In this document: positions 1-8,983 of the stretch, in pieces | Layout of the letters: every line of letters starts with the position of its first letter | How positions within the stretch are numbered: the stretch's first letter is position 1 | Assembly: GCF_021764745.1 (NCBI RefSeq) | Contig: NZ_JAETXX010000002.1 | Location: 310,001-374,000 of the forward strand | Source of the DNA: Joostella atrarenae | GTDB taxonomy: Bacteria > Bacteroidota > Bacteroidia > Flavobacteriales > Flavobacteriaceae | Length of the DNA: 64,000 bases | Reading direction: 5' to 3' | Notes under the pieces: model-generated | Database searches by the model: none | What the model saw: the letters and a program-made list of their open reading frames with translations, nothing else | What the model was told of the DNA's origin: nothing | Translations under genes and position numbers: made by a program

Positions 1-22
1 TATCCAAGCACAAGGAATATAA
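1..22 (+). CDS. pta: C-terminal end of phosphate acetyltransferase (partial)
   Basis: Only the last six codons and a TAA stop (20-22) are in the window; frame 2 reads IQAQGI and stop. Phosphotransacetylases of this group commonly end in a short tail around AIQAQ, and pta normally sits directly upstream of ackA, 66 bases away here. Pta would convert acetyl-CoA to acetyl phosphate for the downstream acetate kinase. The call rests on this tail and on gene order, so it is an inference. Confidence 0.5.
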
Positions 23-88
23 AATATAAAAAAGATAAGTTAAGATCTAAGAAGAGTAATTTCTTCTTTACAATAATCAATAATAGAA

Positions 89-1276
89 ATGAAAAAAATA
101 TTAGTCATAAATTCTGGGAGTTCTTCAATAAAATTTCAACTCATAAAGATGCCAGGAGAGATTGTAGTTGCTTCTGGGTTAGTGGAAGCAATAGGATTAG
201 ATAATGCAGCTCTTCATTATAAATCTAAGAAAATGAATTTTTCTGAAGTGATGCCAATTGAAAATCATGAAATCGGTTTAAAAAAGGTAGCTGCTTTATT
301 GATGGACAAAGAAAAGGGGGCTATTGATAAAATTGAAGATATAGATGCTATAGGACATAGAGTTGTACATGGAGGAAAAGATTTTTCTGATACTATTGTT
401 ATTGATGATGCTGTAAAGAATACTATTAAAAGGTTATTTTCATTAGCACCGCTTCATAATCCTCATAATTACACTGGGATTGAAGTTGCAGAAGAAGTAT
501 TTCCAGGTATCCCGCAGATTGCTGCTTTTGATACTGCTTTTCATCAAACATTACCTGAAAAGGCATATAGATATGCTATTCCAAATAAATTATTAGATGA
601 GAATTATGTTCGCGTTTATGGTTTCCACGGAACAAGTCATAAATATGTTGCAGAAAGAGCTAAAGATTTTATCAGTAAAAAGAAATCTAAACTGATTACG
701 ATTCATTTAGGGAATGGATGTAGTATTACCGCTGTGAAAAATGGTAAAAGTATAGACCATTCCATGGGATTTGCTCCAGTAAACGGACTTATAATGGGGA
801 CGAGAAGTGGAGATATTGATCAGTCTGTGATTTTCTATATGGTTAATACATTAGGATATTCATTAGAGGAAGTGAACACTATTTTACATAAGAAGAGTGG
901 GATGTTAGGATTAACTGGACATAGTGATCTTAGAATTATCGAAGAAAAAGCTAACGAAGGTAATAGAGAATGTCAGCTTGCTCTTGAGATGAATGCATAT
1001 CGTATCAAAAAATATATTGGAGCATATGCCGCTGCACTTAATGGGGTCGATGCAATTGTATTTACTGCTGGTGTTGGAGAAAATTGTAGCGTTTTAAGGC
1101 GTTTAATTTGCGAAGATATGGGCTATCTAGGAATTGAGCTAGAAGACTATAAAAATAATGTACGCTCTTCTGAAAATAGAATTATTAGTAAAGAAACTTC
1201 TAAGGTTATGGTTCTTGTAATTCCTACTAAAGAAGAATTAGAAATAGCTAAAGATAGTTATAGATTGATTAGTTAG
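89..1276 (+). CDS. ackA: Acetate kinase
   Basis: Cytosolic acetate kinase interconverts acetyl phosphate plus ADP with acetate plus ATP, the second step of the Pta-AckA pathway. At 395 residues it has the usual family length. Visible motifs are the N-terminal NSGSSSIKF phosphate-binding signature (Asn8), GHRVVHGG (Arg91), the FDTAFHQT region (Asp148), GFHGTSH (His180) and MGTRSGDID (Arg239). These match the catalytic residues of the characterised Methanosarcina enzyme almost number for number. The ATG at 89 directly precedes the conserved KKILVINSG start. The gene probably forms an operon with pta. It converges on the DCC-family gene, with only 16 bases between the stops. Confidence 0.97.
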   Translation: MKKILVINSGSSSIKFQLIKMPGEIVVASGLVEAIGLDNAALHYKSKKMNFSEVMPIENHEIGLKKVAALLMDKEKGAIDKIEDIDAIGHRVVHGGKDFSDTIVIDDAVKNTIKRLFSLAPLHNPHNYTGIEVAEEVFPGIPQIAAFDTAFHQTLPEKAYRYAIPNKLLDENYVRVYGFHGTSHKYVAERAKDFISKKKSKLITIHLGNGCSITAVKNGKSIDHSMGFAPVNGLIMGTRSGDIDQSVIFYMVNTLGYSLEEVNTILHKKSGMLGLTGHSDLRIIEEKANEGNRECQLALEMNAYRIKKYIGAYAAALNGVDAIVFTAGVGENCSVLRRLICEDMGYLGIELEDYKNNVRSSENRIISKETSKVMVLVIPTKEELEIAKDSYRLIS

Positions 1277-1292
1277 ATAGCATAATTATATT

Positions 1293-1718
1293 TTAATAAG
1301 CATCTATAAATTTTGCCTTTTCCTCAGCTGTGGGGAGAGGGCAATTTTCTTTTTTACCAAACCATTTATAGCGATTTTTAGCTATAAAATTGTAGATGCT
1401 ATCTCGAATACTTTCTGGTAGAATATAATTAAACACACTTAATAAACTCCACAAACCTCCAATTTCCTTAGCTATTTCTATGGCTGCTGAAGATCTTGTA
1501 TAATAAGCAACATTGGGCTCAATAAGGACAATAGAATCAGTTTGCGACGAATCAATACTTCTCTCTTTAAGCATTCTTTGTCCAACTTCACTTTGTAAAG
1601 AAGCAAATCTAAAAACATCTTTTTTATCTCTTTTGATTACAAATTGTACACTGCTATTGCATAAGTTACAAACGCCATCAAAGAGAATTATTTTTTTTCC
1701 AGCTTCCAATGTTTCCAT
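1293..1718 (-). CDS. DCC-family (DUF393) thiol-disulfide oxidoreductase-like protein
   Basis: A 141-residue protein of the DUF393/DCC family. The hallmark FDGVCNLC motif is present near the N-terminus (Cys17 and Cys20, a CxxC pair in a thioredoxin-like context), followed by the usual conserved region FRFASLQSEVGQ. There is no signal peptide, so it should be cytosolic or loosely membrane-associated. Family members are annotated as putative thiol-disulfide oxidoreductases, but the substrate is generally unknown. It stands alone, converging on ackA. Confidence 0.85.
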   Translation of the reverse strand: METLEAGKKIILFDGVCNLCNSSVQFVIKRDKKDVFRFASLQSEVGQRMLKERSIDSSQTDSIVLIEPNVAYYTRSSAAIEIAKEIGGLWSLLSVFNYILPESIRDSIYNFIAKNRYKWFGKKENCPLPTAEEKAKFIDAY

Positions 1719-1869
1719 TTTTAAATTTAAAAAAATATAATTTAAATATAGTTTAGTTCTTGTTAAGATCTTATTATAAATGACATTTATAAAGTGTAAG
1801 AACTATAATATTAACTTCTATAAAAAATCCGTAAATTACTGCAGATTTAATTCAGTAAATACTAAGTGA

Positions 1870-2646
1870 ATGATTCCAAACTCTAAAATGATAGAAAGTA
1901 AATTTAATATAGCCGTTTTAATAGATGGTGATAATGCTCAACCTAAATTGATAAAAGAAATTTTAGAAGAGGTTTCTAAATATGGAAAGGCTACTATAAG
2001 AAGGATTTACGGAGATTGGACTTCACAACAAATGAATAGCTGGAAGGCGATTATCAATCAACATTCTATAAGTCCCATTCAGAAGTTTTCATATACTACA
2101 GGTAAAAATTCTACGGATGGATCTTTAATTATTGATGCTATGGATATTTTACATGGTAAGAATATTGATGGCTTTTGTATTGTATCTAGCGATAGTGATT
2201 ATACAGGGCTAGCAAAAAGGATTCGAGAAGAAGGACTATTTGTTATGGGAATTGGAGAGAAGAAGACTCCACAAGCATTTGTGAAATCTTGCGAGGTATT
2301 TACATTTACTGAGAATTTGGTAGCAAGAGATGCTTCAGAAAAGCACAAGTCCAAACCTAAACAAGAAGAACACCATACAGAAAAAGCTAAGCCCGTAGCT
2401 CCCAAACCTAAATTTTCTAAAGAAGATTTGGCAACTATAGCAAAGGCTTTTGAAATTTCTTTAAATGAAGAAGAAGAGGCACATATTTCTAAATTAGGAG
2501 CTAACATTAGAAAGATAGATCCTAGTTTTGACCCTCGAAGTTATGGTTTTAAAAGTTTAACCAAGTTATTTGAGAATTTAGATAAATATGAGGTTCTTAA
2601 AAATGAAGTAGGAGGGTTGAACCATCCGCTGATAAAGATTAAATAA
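1870..2646 (+). CDS. NYN-domain RNase-like protein with C-terminal OST-HTH/LOTUS domain
   Basis: 258 residues in two parts. Residues ~12-160 form a NYN (LabA/DUF88, PIN-like) domain: VLIDGDNAQ supplies the acidic Asp19/Asp21 pair and SSDSDYTGLAKRI a second acidic cluster for metal binding. A charged, lysine-rich linker (~155-180) joins it to an OST-HTH/LOTUS winged-helix domain (~183-255; FDPRSYGFKSLTKLFE). The same pairing in other bacterial and eukaryotic proteins points to RNA metabolism, with NYN as a probable endoribonuclease and OST-HTH binding RNA. The substrate is unknown. The ATG at 1870 is used; Met7 (1888) is an alternative start. Confidence 0.85.
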   Translation: MIPNSKMIESKFNIAVLIDGDNAQPKLIKEILEEVSKYGKATIRRIYGDWTSQQMNSWKAIINQHSISPIQKFSYTTGKNSTDGSLIIDAMDILHGKNIDGFCIVSSDSDYTGLAKRIREEGLFVMGIGEKKTPQAFVKSCEVFTFTENLVARDASEKHKSKPKQEEHHTEKAKPVAPKPKFSKEDLATIAKAFEISLNEEEEAHISKLGANIRKIDPSFDPRSYGFKSLTKLFENLDKYEVLKNEVGGLNHPLIKIK

Positions 2647-2680
2647 AAAAATAGTAGGGGTTTTAAAGCCCCTACCTGAT
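2644..2680 (-). terminator. Rho-independent terminator for mutS2
   Basis: GTAGGGG (2654-2660) pairs with CCCCTAC (2669-2675) across an 8-base loop. Read on the minus strand the hairpin is followed by a T-rich run (complement of 2644-2653). It lies between two convergent genes and best serves the minus-strand mutS2, whose stop is at 2714; the plus side has no T run. Confidence 0.75.
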
Positions 2681-2713
2681 TTCTGCTTACACAGTTTTAT
2701 AACACTAAAATAA

Positions 2714-4900
2714 TTACTTCTTCTTTTTAGAAAGTCCCTTTGCTTCAACCAATTCTAATTTATCTAAATCAGAACTAGTTGTAAACATACCATAATTAAC
2801 AAGTGCTTTTCCCTTTTCAATTTTATCGAGTGTACCTACAGATTTACTTCCAATTAAGCGTACTCTATCTCCAATTCTTAAAATGTGTTTTGGTTTTTCG
2901 GGCTCTTTAGCTTTCTCTATTTTTTCCTTTTTCTTTTTCTCGCGAATTACTTTAACTTCCTTCTGAACTTCTGCTTCAACAGCCATTTTCTTAGCGCGCT
3001 CTTCTTTTTTCTTAGAAGCAGATTCTCTCTTCCGTTTGGAATTTTCCGTTTCTACAATTCTTAGGAATTCTGATACCAACGGACGTTTCTTTTTATTGAT
3101 AAAATAACTTTCAGAAATATCATTGATCTTATTTCCTAAATAAATCATTCGCTGATTATGATCATATAATTGCTGATAGTTCTCCAGTTTAGCTTTAATT
3201 TTAGCATTTAGTTCTTCTAAACGCTTAGCCTCATCTCTGGCTTTAACTTCTTCCTCTTTAAGGTTTGTAGAAGTTTTCTCCATCTTATTACGCTGCTTTT
3301 GAAGCTTAGCAATAGTTGCATCAAAACGAACTTTTCCGCTTTCTACTTTCTTTTTAGCACGATTTATTAAACTATATGGGATTCCATTTTTTTGAGCTAC
3401 TTCAAAAGTAAAAGAACTTCCAGCTTCTCCAAGAACAAGCTTAAATACAGGTTCTAGAGTCCTATTATCAAATCTCATATTTGCATTAGTAGCATGGGGA
3501 AGTTCGTTTGCTAGTAATTTTAGATTCGCATAATGAGTGGTAATAATACCAAATGCCTCACGTTCATAAAAAACCTCTAAAAATATTTCGGCTAAAGCAC
3601 CTCCCAATTCTGGATCACTACCCGTTCCAAATTCATCGATTAAGAAGAGTGTTTCTTTATTACATTTCCGTAAGAAGAAATTCATATTCTTTAATCTATA
3701 ACTATACGTACTTAAATGGTTTTCTATGGATTGATTATCACCAATATCAGTCAATACATTATCAAAAAGACACATTACACTGCGCTCATGAACTGGAACT
3801 AATAATCCACTTTGAAGCATGACCTGTAAAAGCCCAACCGTTTTTAGCGTAATACTTTTTCCTCCTGCATTAGGTCCAGAAATAACGATAATTCTATTCT
3901 CTTGGTGTAATTCTATCGTCTGCGGATAGGTCTTTTCACGCTTTGCTTTATTTGTTAAGAAAAGAAGCGGATGGTAGGCATCAATAATATTAAAATAGCG
4001 TTTCTCTGTAATTTCAGGTAATAACGCATTCATTTTATCAGCATACTTTGCTTTGGCAGCAACAACATCTACAAGACATAAAAACTCTTGGTAGTCGATT
4101 AATAGTTTTCTATAGGGGCGAAGAAAGTTGGTGAGCTCTTTTAATATTTTATGAATCTCTTCTTTCTCATCATACTCAAGATTATTAAGATCTCTACTGT
4201 ATTGTCTTGTAGCTTCTGGTTCTATATATACAATGCTTCCAGTTTTGGAATTCCCCATAATAGCGCCTTTAACACGCTTTCTATACATTGATTTCACCGC
4301 TAGAACACGGCGGTTATCAACAACGGTTTCTCTAATATCATCCAAAAGTCCCGCTGAAGAATAACTACTCAAAGCACTTGCAAAACTTTGATTAATCTTT
4401 GCACGTACACTATTCATTTCTCTACGGATATTGTATAATGCAGGCGTAGCGTCATCTTTAATCTCCCCAAAACGATCTATAACTTCATCTACTTTTTGCT
4501 GAATCTCTTTTGTAAAATGAATTTTTTGAGCAGTTTGGTTTAAAGTAGGGTAGTAGTCATTAAACTTTTTATAAAACAAAATATGAGTGTTCACAGCAGT
4601 AGAAATAGCTGATACTCTTCTAAAACCTTCAACTTCAATAAGTGTGTTCTCAATTTTTAAGAGTTGAATCTCTTTTGTGATAGCTTCAAAATAATGATGA
4701 GGAATGCTATTATTATTTTCAAAAGAAGCTAGATATTCATTTGTTAAATGAAGTGACTCTAATAAAGATTCTTTTGTTCTATATGGAGTTATTTTTAAAG
4801 CACTTTCCTTTCCTAAATCTGTACTACAAAGTTCTGATACTTGTGCTAGCACTTTAGAAAATTCAAGGTCTTGTAATGTCTTTTTATGTATTTTATTCAT
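2714..4900 (-). CDS. mutS2: MutS2-family ATPase lacking the Smr domain
   Basis: 728 residues of the MutS2 family. After an N-terminal core/lever region comes the MutS-type ATPase: Walker A GPNAGGKS at 342-349, the DIGDNQSIENHLSTYS signature near 385-400, and Walker B LFLIDEFGTGSDP from 418. A long lysine/glutamate-rich coiled segment follows (~520-660), then a short KOW-like beta domain (~672-715) ending in a basic tail. MutS2 proteins suppress recombination or act on collided ribosomes; they do not do classical mismatch repair. The C-terminal Smr nuclease domain of Bacillus MutS2 is missing, apparently usual in Bacteroidota. A TAnnTTTG promoter lies 31 bases upstream. Confidence 0.92.
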   Translation of the reverse strand: MNKIHKKTLQDLEFSKVLAQVSELCSTDLGKESALKITPYRTKESLLESLHLTNEYLASFENNNSIPHHYFEAITKEIQLLKIENTLIEVEGFRRVSAISTAVNTHILFYKKFNDYYPTLNQTAQKIHFTKEIQQKVDEVIDRFGEIKDDATPALYNIRREMNSVRAKINQSFASALSSYSSAGLLDDIRETVVDNRRVLAVKSMYRKRVKGAIMGNSKTGSIVYIEPEATRQYSRDLNNLEYDEKEEIHKILKELTNFLRPYRKLLIDYQEFLCLVDVVAAKAKYADKMNALLPEITEKRYFNIIDAYHPLLFLTNKAKREKTYPQTIELHQENRIIVISGPNAGGKSITLKTVGLLQVMLQSGLLVPVHERSVMCLFDNVLTDIGDNQSIENHLSTYSYRLKNMNFFLRKCNKETLFLIDEFGTGSDPELGGALAEIFLEVFYEREAFGIITTHYANLKLLANELPHATNANMRFDNRTLEPVFKLVLGEAGSSFTFEVAQKNGIPYSLINRAKKKVESGKVRFDATIAKLQKQRNKMEKTSTNLKEEEVKARDEAKRLEELNAKIKAKLENYQQLYDHNQRMIYLGNKINDISESYFINKKKRPLVSEFLRIVETENSKRKRESASKKKEERAKKMAVEAEVQKEVKVIREKKKKEKIEKAKEPEKPKHILRIGDRVRLIGSKSVGTLDKIEKGKALVNYGMFTTSSDLDKLELVEAKGLSKKKK

Positions 4901-4930
4901 ATAATTTAGATCCGAATACTTTAGGATTTA

Positions 4931-4938
4931 TGCAAATT
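4931..4938 (-). promoter_or_regulatory. -7 promoter element for mutS2
   Basis: The minus strand reads TAAATTTG here, an exact match to the Bacteroidota -7 consensus TAnnTTTG, 31 bases upstream of the mutS2 start. No clear -33 TTTG was found. Confidence 0.55.
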
Positions 4939-5111
4939 TACATACTAATTTGGATTTATGGTCTAGATTAAAAATAGATATAGGATTTAAACATTCATCT
5001 ATTTTTTAAGATTATTGTATTATTCAACAGAAAAAAAGAGTTTTTTATGAAAACAGCGTATAAAAAGATTAAAAAACAATGTTTCAAATATTAAAAACTT
5101 ATTAATTCTTA

Positions 5112-5119
5112 TATTTTTG
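5112..5119 (+). promoter_or_regulatory. -7 promoter element for the PL8 lyase
   Basis: TATTTTTG matches TAnnTTTG exactly and lies 24 bases before the lyase ATG, which would give a short leader. A -33 box is not obvious; TTTC at 5082-5085 is the nearest candidate and is too far upstream. Confidence 0.5.
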
Positions 5120-5142
5120 TTGATCTAATAAAACCACCTTAC

Positions 5143-7263
5143 ATGAAAATATACTTATTACCACTACTAATCTTACTATCTTTTAACCTATCAGCTCAAC
5201 AAGATTCTGATATTATAATGACTAATATTAGAAATGAAAATAGGAATAGTATAAAAAGTATTGATGAATTGGATCAATCCGTTACTGAGTTATTAAAAAA
5301 AAATAATAGTGATGGGACTTGGGATGATATCGATTATAAAATGATTGAAAGGACGAAATGGCAGCCAGTACAGCATATAGAACGAATTGCAACGTTAAGT
5401 AATGCTTATACTATTCCTGAGAGTACTTATTTTGAAGATGTAAAGCTTTTTAATACCATAGAGCAAGCTTTAAAATTTTGGGATAATCTAAATCCAATAA
5501 GTAAGAACTGGTGGTTTAATGAGATCGCTGTACCTAAAAAATTAGGTCACTTATTAATAGTTTTAAGAAAAGGAGCAAGACAAATTGATGAGTCACTTGA
5601 AGCAAGATTAATTAAAAAATTAAATAGGGGAGATGTTTTTAAGAAAACTGGCGCTAATAAATTAGATATTGCCTTGCATTTTATCTATCGTGGGTGTTTA
5701 TTAAACGACCCTGAAATTATTAATATTGGAGCCACACAGTCATTTATTCCTTTGGCATTCACTAATAAAGAAGGAATTCAATATGATTATTCTTATCAGC
5801 AGCATGGACCTCAAATATATATTGGAGGTTACGGTTCGGTTCTTGTAAATACTGAGTTGCAGGTAGCTTCATATTTACAAGGCACTTCTTATGCTTTATC
5901 AGGAACAAAATTGAAGATCTTATCTAAGTTTGTTTTGAATACTTATGCAGGTGTTCACAGAGGAAAATATATGGATTTTAGTGTTACAGGAAGAGGTATT
6001 GCAAATAAAAATACCTTGAGCAATGAGGGTTTTACTGGTACATTAGAGAAATTAAAATTAATTGATGCTGAAAATGCTAATAAGTATGATGTATTGATTT
6101 CGAGATTCAATGAGTCTCAACCTCCAAGTTATGATGTTAAAAAACGACATACTCAATTTTGGGAATCAGATTTTACACTTCATAACGATCCGTCGTATGC
6201 ATTTTCTGTGCGAACCTCTTCTACCAGAACGTCAAAATCGGAAAATGGAAATAAAGCAAATTTAAAAGGTTATTTTTTAGCTGAAGGAGCCACTTCTATC
6301 CGTGTAGATGGTGATGAATATTATAATATTTTTCCTGTTTGGCAATGGAGTAAAATACCTGGAGTCACTGCACCTAAAGTTTCTAATATTCCAATTCGTC
6401 ATCAATGGTCTGTTTTGGGAACTTCCGAGTTTACTGGAGGTGTTACAGATAGTATTTATGGCGCAACGGCGTATGTTATGAAGGATTTTAATACTGAAGC
6501 TAAGAAAGGCTGGTTCTTTTTTGAGGAGGAAATCGTATGCTTAGGAAGCGGAATTAATGCTACCGCAGATGAGAAAATTCTAACCACTATAAATCAGTGT
6601 TATTTAGATGGTTCTATTATTATATCAGAGAATAATAAAACTTCCACTGTTCCAAATGGAAACAATAACACGAACGATAACATAGATTGTATACTGCATG
6701 ATAAAATCGCTTATTTTTTTCCTGATCATGGAAATGTAAGATTTACTAATGGATCTCAAACTGGAAATTGGTATGAGATTAATAAAAATCGATCTAAAGA
6801 TATGGTTAGCGAGGCTGTTTTTACATTATGGTTGGATCATGGAGTGAAACCTAAAAATGCTACTTATAGCTATATTGTTACGCCTAACAAGGATATTAAT
6901 TCAATACAGAAATATGATAGCGAGAATATAGTTATTGTTGAAAATTCTAAAGATATCCAGGCAGTTTATAATAAGAAGCTTGATGTTATGGAAGTAATAT
7001 TTTATACACCAAATAAATTAAATTATAAGGATGTAAATATAACGGTAGATAAGCCTTGTGTATTATTGCTAAAGAACATTAAAACTCCTCATGTAAATAT
7101 TTCTATTGCTGACCCTAGTCAGCAACAAGCAGCAATTAAACTGATAGCAAAGCTTCCTGAAATTAAAAAATCTAGAGTATTAACCTTAAATTTACCTACA
7201 GGAAATTATGCGGGTTCAAGTTTACCGTTTGTAATAGATAGTAATACTCCTGTGTTTTTCTAA
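5143..7263 (+). CDS. Family 8 polysaccharide lyase (chondroitinase AC/hyaluronate/xanthan lyase type)
   Basis: 706 residues with a signal peptide (hydrophobic stretch ending LSAQ at residue 19), so it is exported. The alpha/alpha-toroid catalytic half contains NWWFNEI, GANKLD, YQQHGPQIYIGGYG (His221, Tyr230) and TGRGIAN (Arg284). These sit four residues off the catalytic His225, Tyr234 and Arg288 of Pedobacter chondroitinase AC (numbers from memory), and total length is close to that 700-residue enzyme. The C-terminal half is the usual beta-sandwich. It should cleave uronate-containing polysaccharide by beta-elimination; the exact substrate is open. There is no type IX sorting domain and no SusC/D or sulfatase nearby. 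Confidence 0.88.
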   Translation: MKIYLLPLLILLSFNLSAQQDSDIIMTNIRNENRNSIKSIDELDQSVTELLKKNNSDGTWDDIDYKMIERTKWQPVQHIERIATLSNAYTIPESTYFEDVKLFNTIEQALKFWDNLNPISKNWWFNEIAVPKKLGHLLIVLRKGARQIDESLEARLIKKLNRGDVFKKTGANKLDIALHFIYRGCLLNDPEIINIGATQSFIPLAFTNKEGIQYDYSYQQHGPQIYIGGYGSVLVNTELQVASYLQGTSYALSGTKLKILSKFVLNTYAGVHRGKYMDFSVTGRGIANKNTLSNEGFTGTLEKLKLIDAENANKYDVLISRFNESQPPSYDVKKRHTQFWESDFTLHNDPSYAFSVRTSSTRTSKSENGNKANLKGYFLAEGATSIRVDGDEYYNIFPVWQWSKIPGVTAPKVSNIPIRHQWSVLGTSEFTGGVTDSIYGATAYVMKDFNTEAKKGWFFFEEEIVCLGSGINATADEKILTTINQCYLDGSIIISENNKTSTVPNGNNNTNDNIDCILHDKIAYFFPDHGNVRFTNGSQTGNWYEINKNRSKDMVSEAVFTLWLDHGVKPKNATYSYIVTPNKDINSIQKYDSENIVIVENSKDIQAVYNKKLDVMEVIFYTPNKLNYKDVNITVDKPCVLLLKNIKTPHVNISIADPSQQQAAIKLIAKLPEIKKSRVLTLNLPTGNYAGSSLPFVIDSNTPVFF

Positions 7264-7290
7264 TAAGAAAACTTCAAAAATTATCTAACT

Positions 7291-7956
7291 ATGGAAATAG
7301 CTATTAACGATACTTGGAAAGAGCAATTAAAAGGGGAGTTTAGCAAAGAATATTTTAAAGAATTGGTTTCCTTTGTGAAAGAAGAATATGCTAACCATGT
7401 TTGTTACCCACCAGAAAATGAGATTTTTGCAGCTTTTAATTATTGTGCTTTTAATGATACTAAAGTAGTAATTATTGGTCAAGATCCTTATCATGGACCA
7501 AATCAAGCAAATGGACTCTGTTTTTCGGTTCATGATGGAATAAAACATCCTCCTTCGTTAATTAATATTTTTAAAGAGTTAGAAACAGACATTAATAAGG
7601 ATTATCCAGAAAGTGGAAATCTAGAATCATGGGCTGAGCAAGGAGTATTGTTATTAAACGCTACGCTAACCGTGCGAGAGCATGATGCTGGAAGTCATCA
7701 GAAAAAGGGATGGGAAGTTTTTACTGATACTATTATAAAAACTATTTCAGATAATCGGGAGGATATTATTTTTTTACTTTGGGGAGGTTTTGCTAAAAAG
7801 AAAATAAAACTCATCGATACTAAAAAACACCATGTACTTACTTCAGGACATCCCTCCCCATTAAGCGCAAATCGCGGATATTGGTTTGGGAATCGTCACT
7901 TCAGTATATGCAATGAAATTCTTCTTAAAAATGGTAAGAAACCTATTATTTGGTAG
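7291..7956 (+). CDS. ung: Uracil-DNA glycosylase, family 1
   Basis: 221 residues, the standard length. It removes uracil from DNA to start base excision repair. The water-activating motif GQDPYHGP (Asp65) and the Leu-loop motif HPSPLSA (His187) are intact, as is the uracil-binding CFSV segment. It starts 27 bases after the PL8 lyase gene and could be read through from it, though the functions are unrelated. Its end overlaps the convergent minus-strand gene by 11 bases. Confidence 0.97.
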   Translation: MEIAINDTWKEQLKGEFSKEYFKELVSFVKEEYANHVCYPPENEIFAAFNYCAFNDTKVVIIGQDPYHGPNQANGLCFSVHDGIKHPPSLINIFKELETDINKDYPESGNLESWAEQGVLLLNATLTVREHDAGSHQKKGWEVFTDTIIKTISDNREDIIFLLWGGFAKKKIKLIDTKKHHVLTSGHPSPLSANRGYWFGNRHFSICNEILLKNGKKPIIW

Positions 7957-8794
7957 CTATTTGAGAATAAGGCAGGCTTTTCTCTATAATAGTCAATCGC
8001 TGTAATTGTTCTTGTACATTTTTAACCGTAATCGGGTTTATAGCTTCTTGACTCCAACGTGTAATGGAAAGCCATTCTTGGATATCTTCAATTTTCTGTT
8101 TATATCTATTGGATAGCATTCTATCAATACTTGGGATGTCTTTAAAATCTTCAGTATAAACATTTATTACCTCTAGAATATGCTCCACAATCGAAGGATT
8201 CTTTTTTAAAATCTCATCAGTAGCAGCAATTACAAAACAAGGCCATGGAGTAGGGCAGTCTCCAACTCTTTTAAAAATCCCTTTATCAACAATAGGCTTC
8301 GTTGTAAAATGTTCCCACATGAAATAATCGGCAGTACCATTTGATAGAGCTTCAATAGCACCATCTAAATTATTAACTACTTCAAATTTTAAATCGTTGG
8401 TGTTCCAACCATTATTATCCGCGTTAACATAGGCCATTAAGTGACTCCCACTTCCATATCTAGAAATAGCGGTAGTTTTTCCTTTTAAATCTTCGATCTT
8501 CTTGTAGGGAGCTTTTCCAGCTGTATGAATTCCCCAATACAAAGGTGATTGTACAAAAACTTGTACTATTTTAGATGGATTTCCACCTACAATATCTTTG
8601 ATGATTCCTTCAGTTAGAATAATGGCAATATCAGTTTCTCCTTCACGAAGCATATTACACATTTTCCCTGTCCCTTCAGGAATGTCTGTCCATTCTAAAT
8701 CGATCCCTCTATTTTCAAAAGCTCCGTCTTCGATAGCAAGATGCCAAGGCAAGTTGAAATGTTCTGGAACTCCTACAATTTTTACTTTTTTCAT
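7946..8794 (-). CDS. Cytosolic periplasmic-binding-protein-like protein
   Basis: 282 residues with the type II solute-binding fold typical of NMT1/ThiY-like proteins: EHFNLPWHLAIEDGAF, the DIAIILTEG segment, then KGKTTAISRYGSGSH and the GTADYFMWEH substrate-site region. There is no signal peptide or lipobox, and no ABC permease or ATPase nearby, so it is unlikely to be a transporter subunit. Similar stand-alone proteins exist in bacteria and fungi (the Candida Ca3427 type, from memory), with unknown ligand. It may be a cytosolic small-molecule binder or enzyme. Its 3' end overlaps ung by 11 bases on the opposite strand. Confidence 0.65.
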   Translation of the reverse strand: MKKVKIVGVPEHFNLPWHLAIEDGAFENRGIDLEWTDIPEGTGKMCNMLREGETDIAIILTEGIIKDIVGGNPSKIVQVFVQSPLYWGIHTAGKAPYKKIEDLKGKTTAISRYGSGSHLMAYVNADNNGWNTNDLKFEVVNNLDGAIEALSNGTADYFMWEHFTTKPIVDKGIFKRVGDCPTPWPCFVIAATDEILKKNPSIVEHILEVINVYTEDFKDIPSIDRMLSNRYKQKIEDIQEWLSITRWSQEAINPITVKNVQEQLQRLTIIEKSLPYSQIATK

Positions 8795-8983
8795 CTTAAA
8801 AATCCTTTACGTTATATTCTACTAATTTTGCATAAAGCATGTAACTAAAAATAGGTGGTGTGATTTATTGTTGGTGTAAATGTAATATTTGTTTTTATTC
8901 CTTCAGAAAATAAAATTGATAAACTAGGAAATAAGTGCTTTCTAGTTGAAAACAGTAGTTAAATTTAAATATTTATTGAGTGA

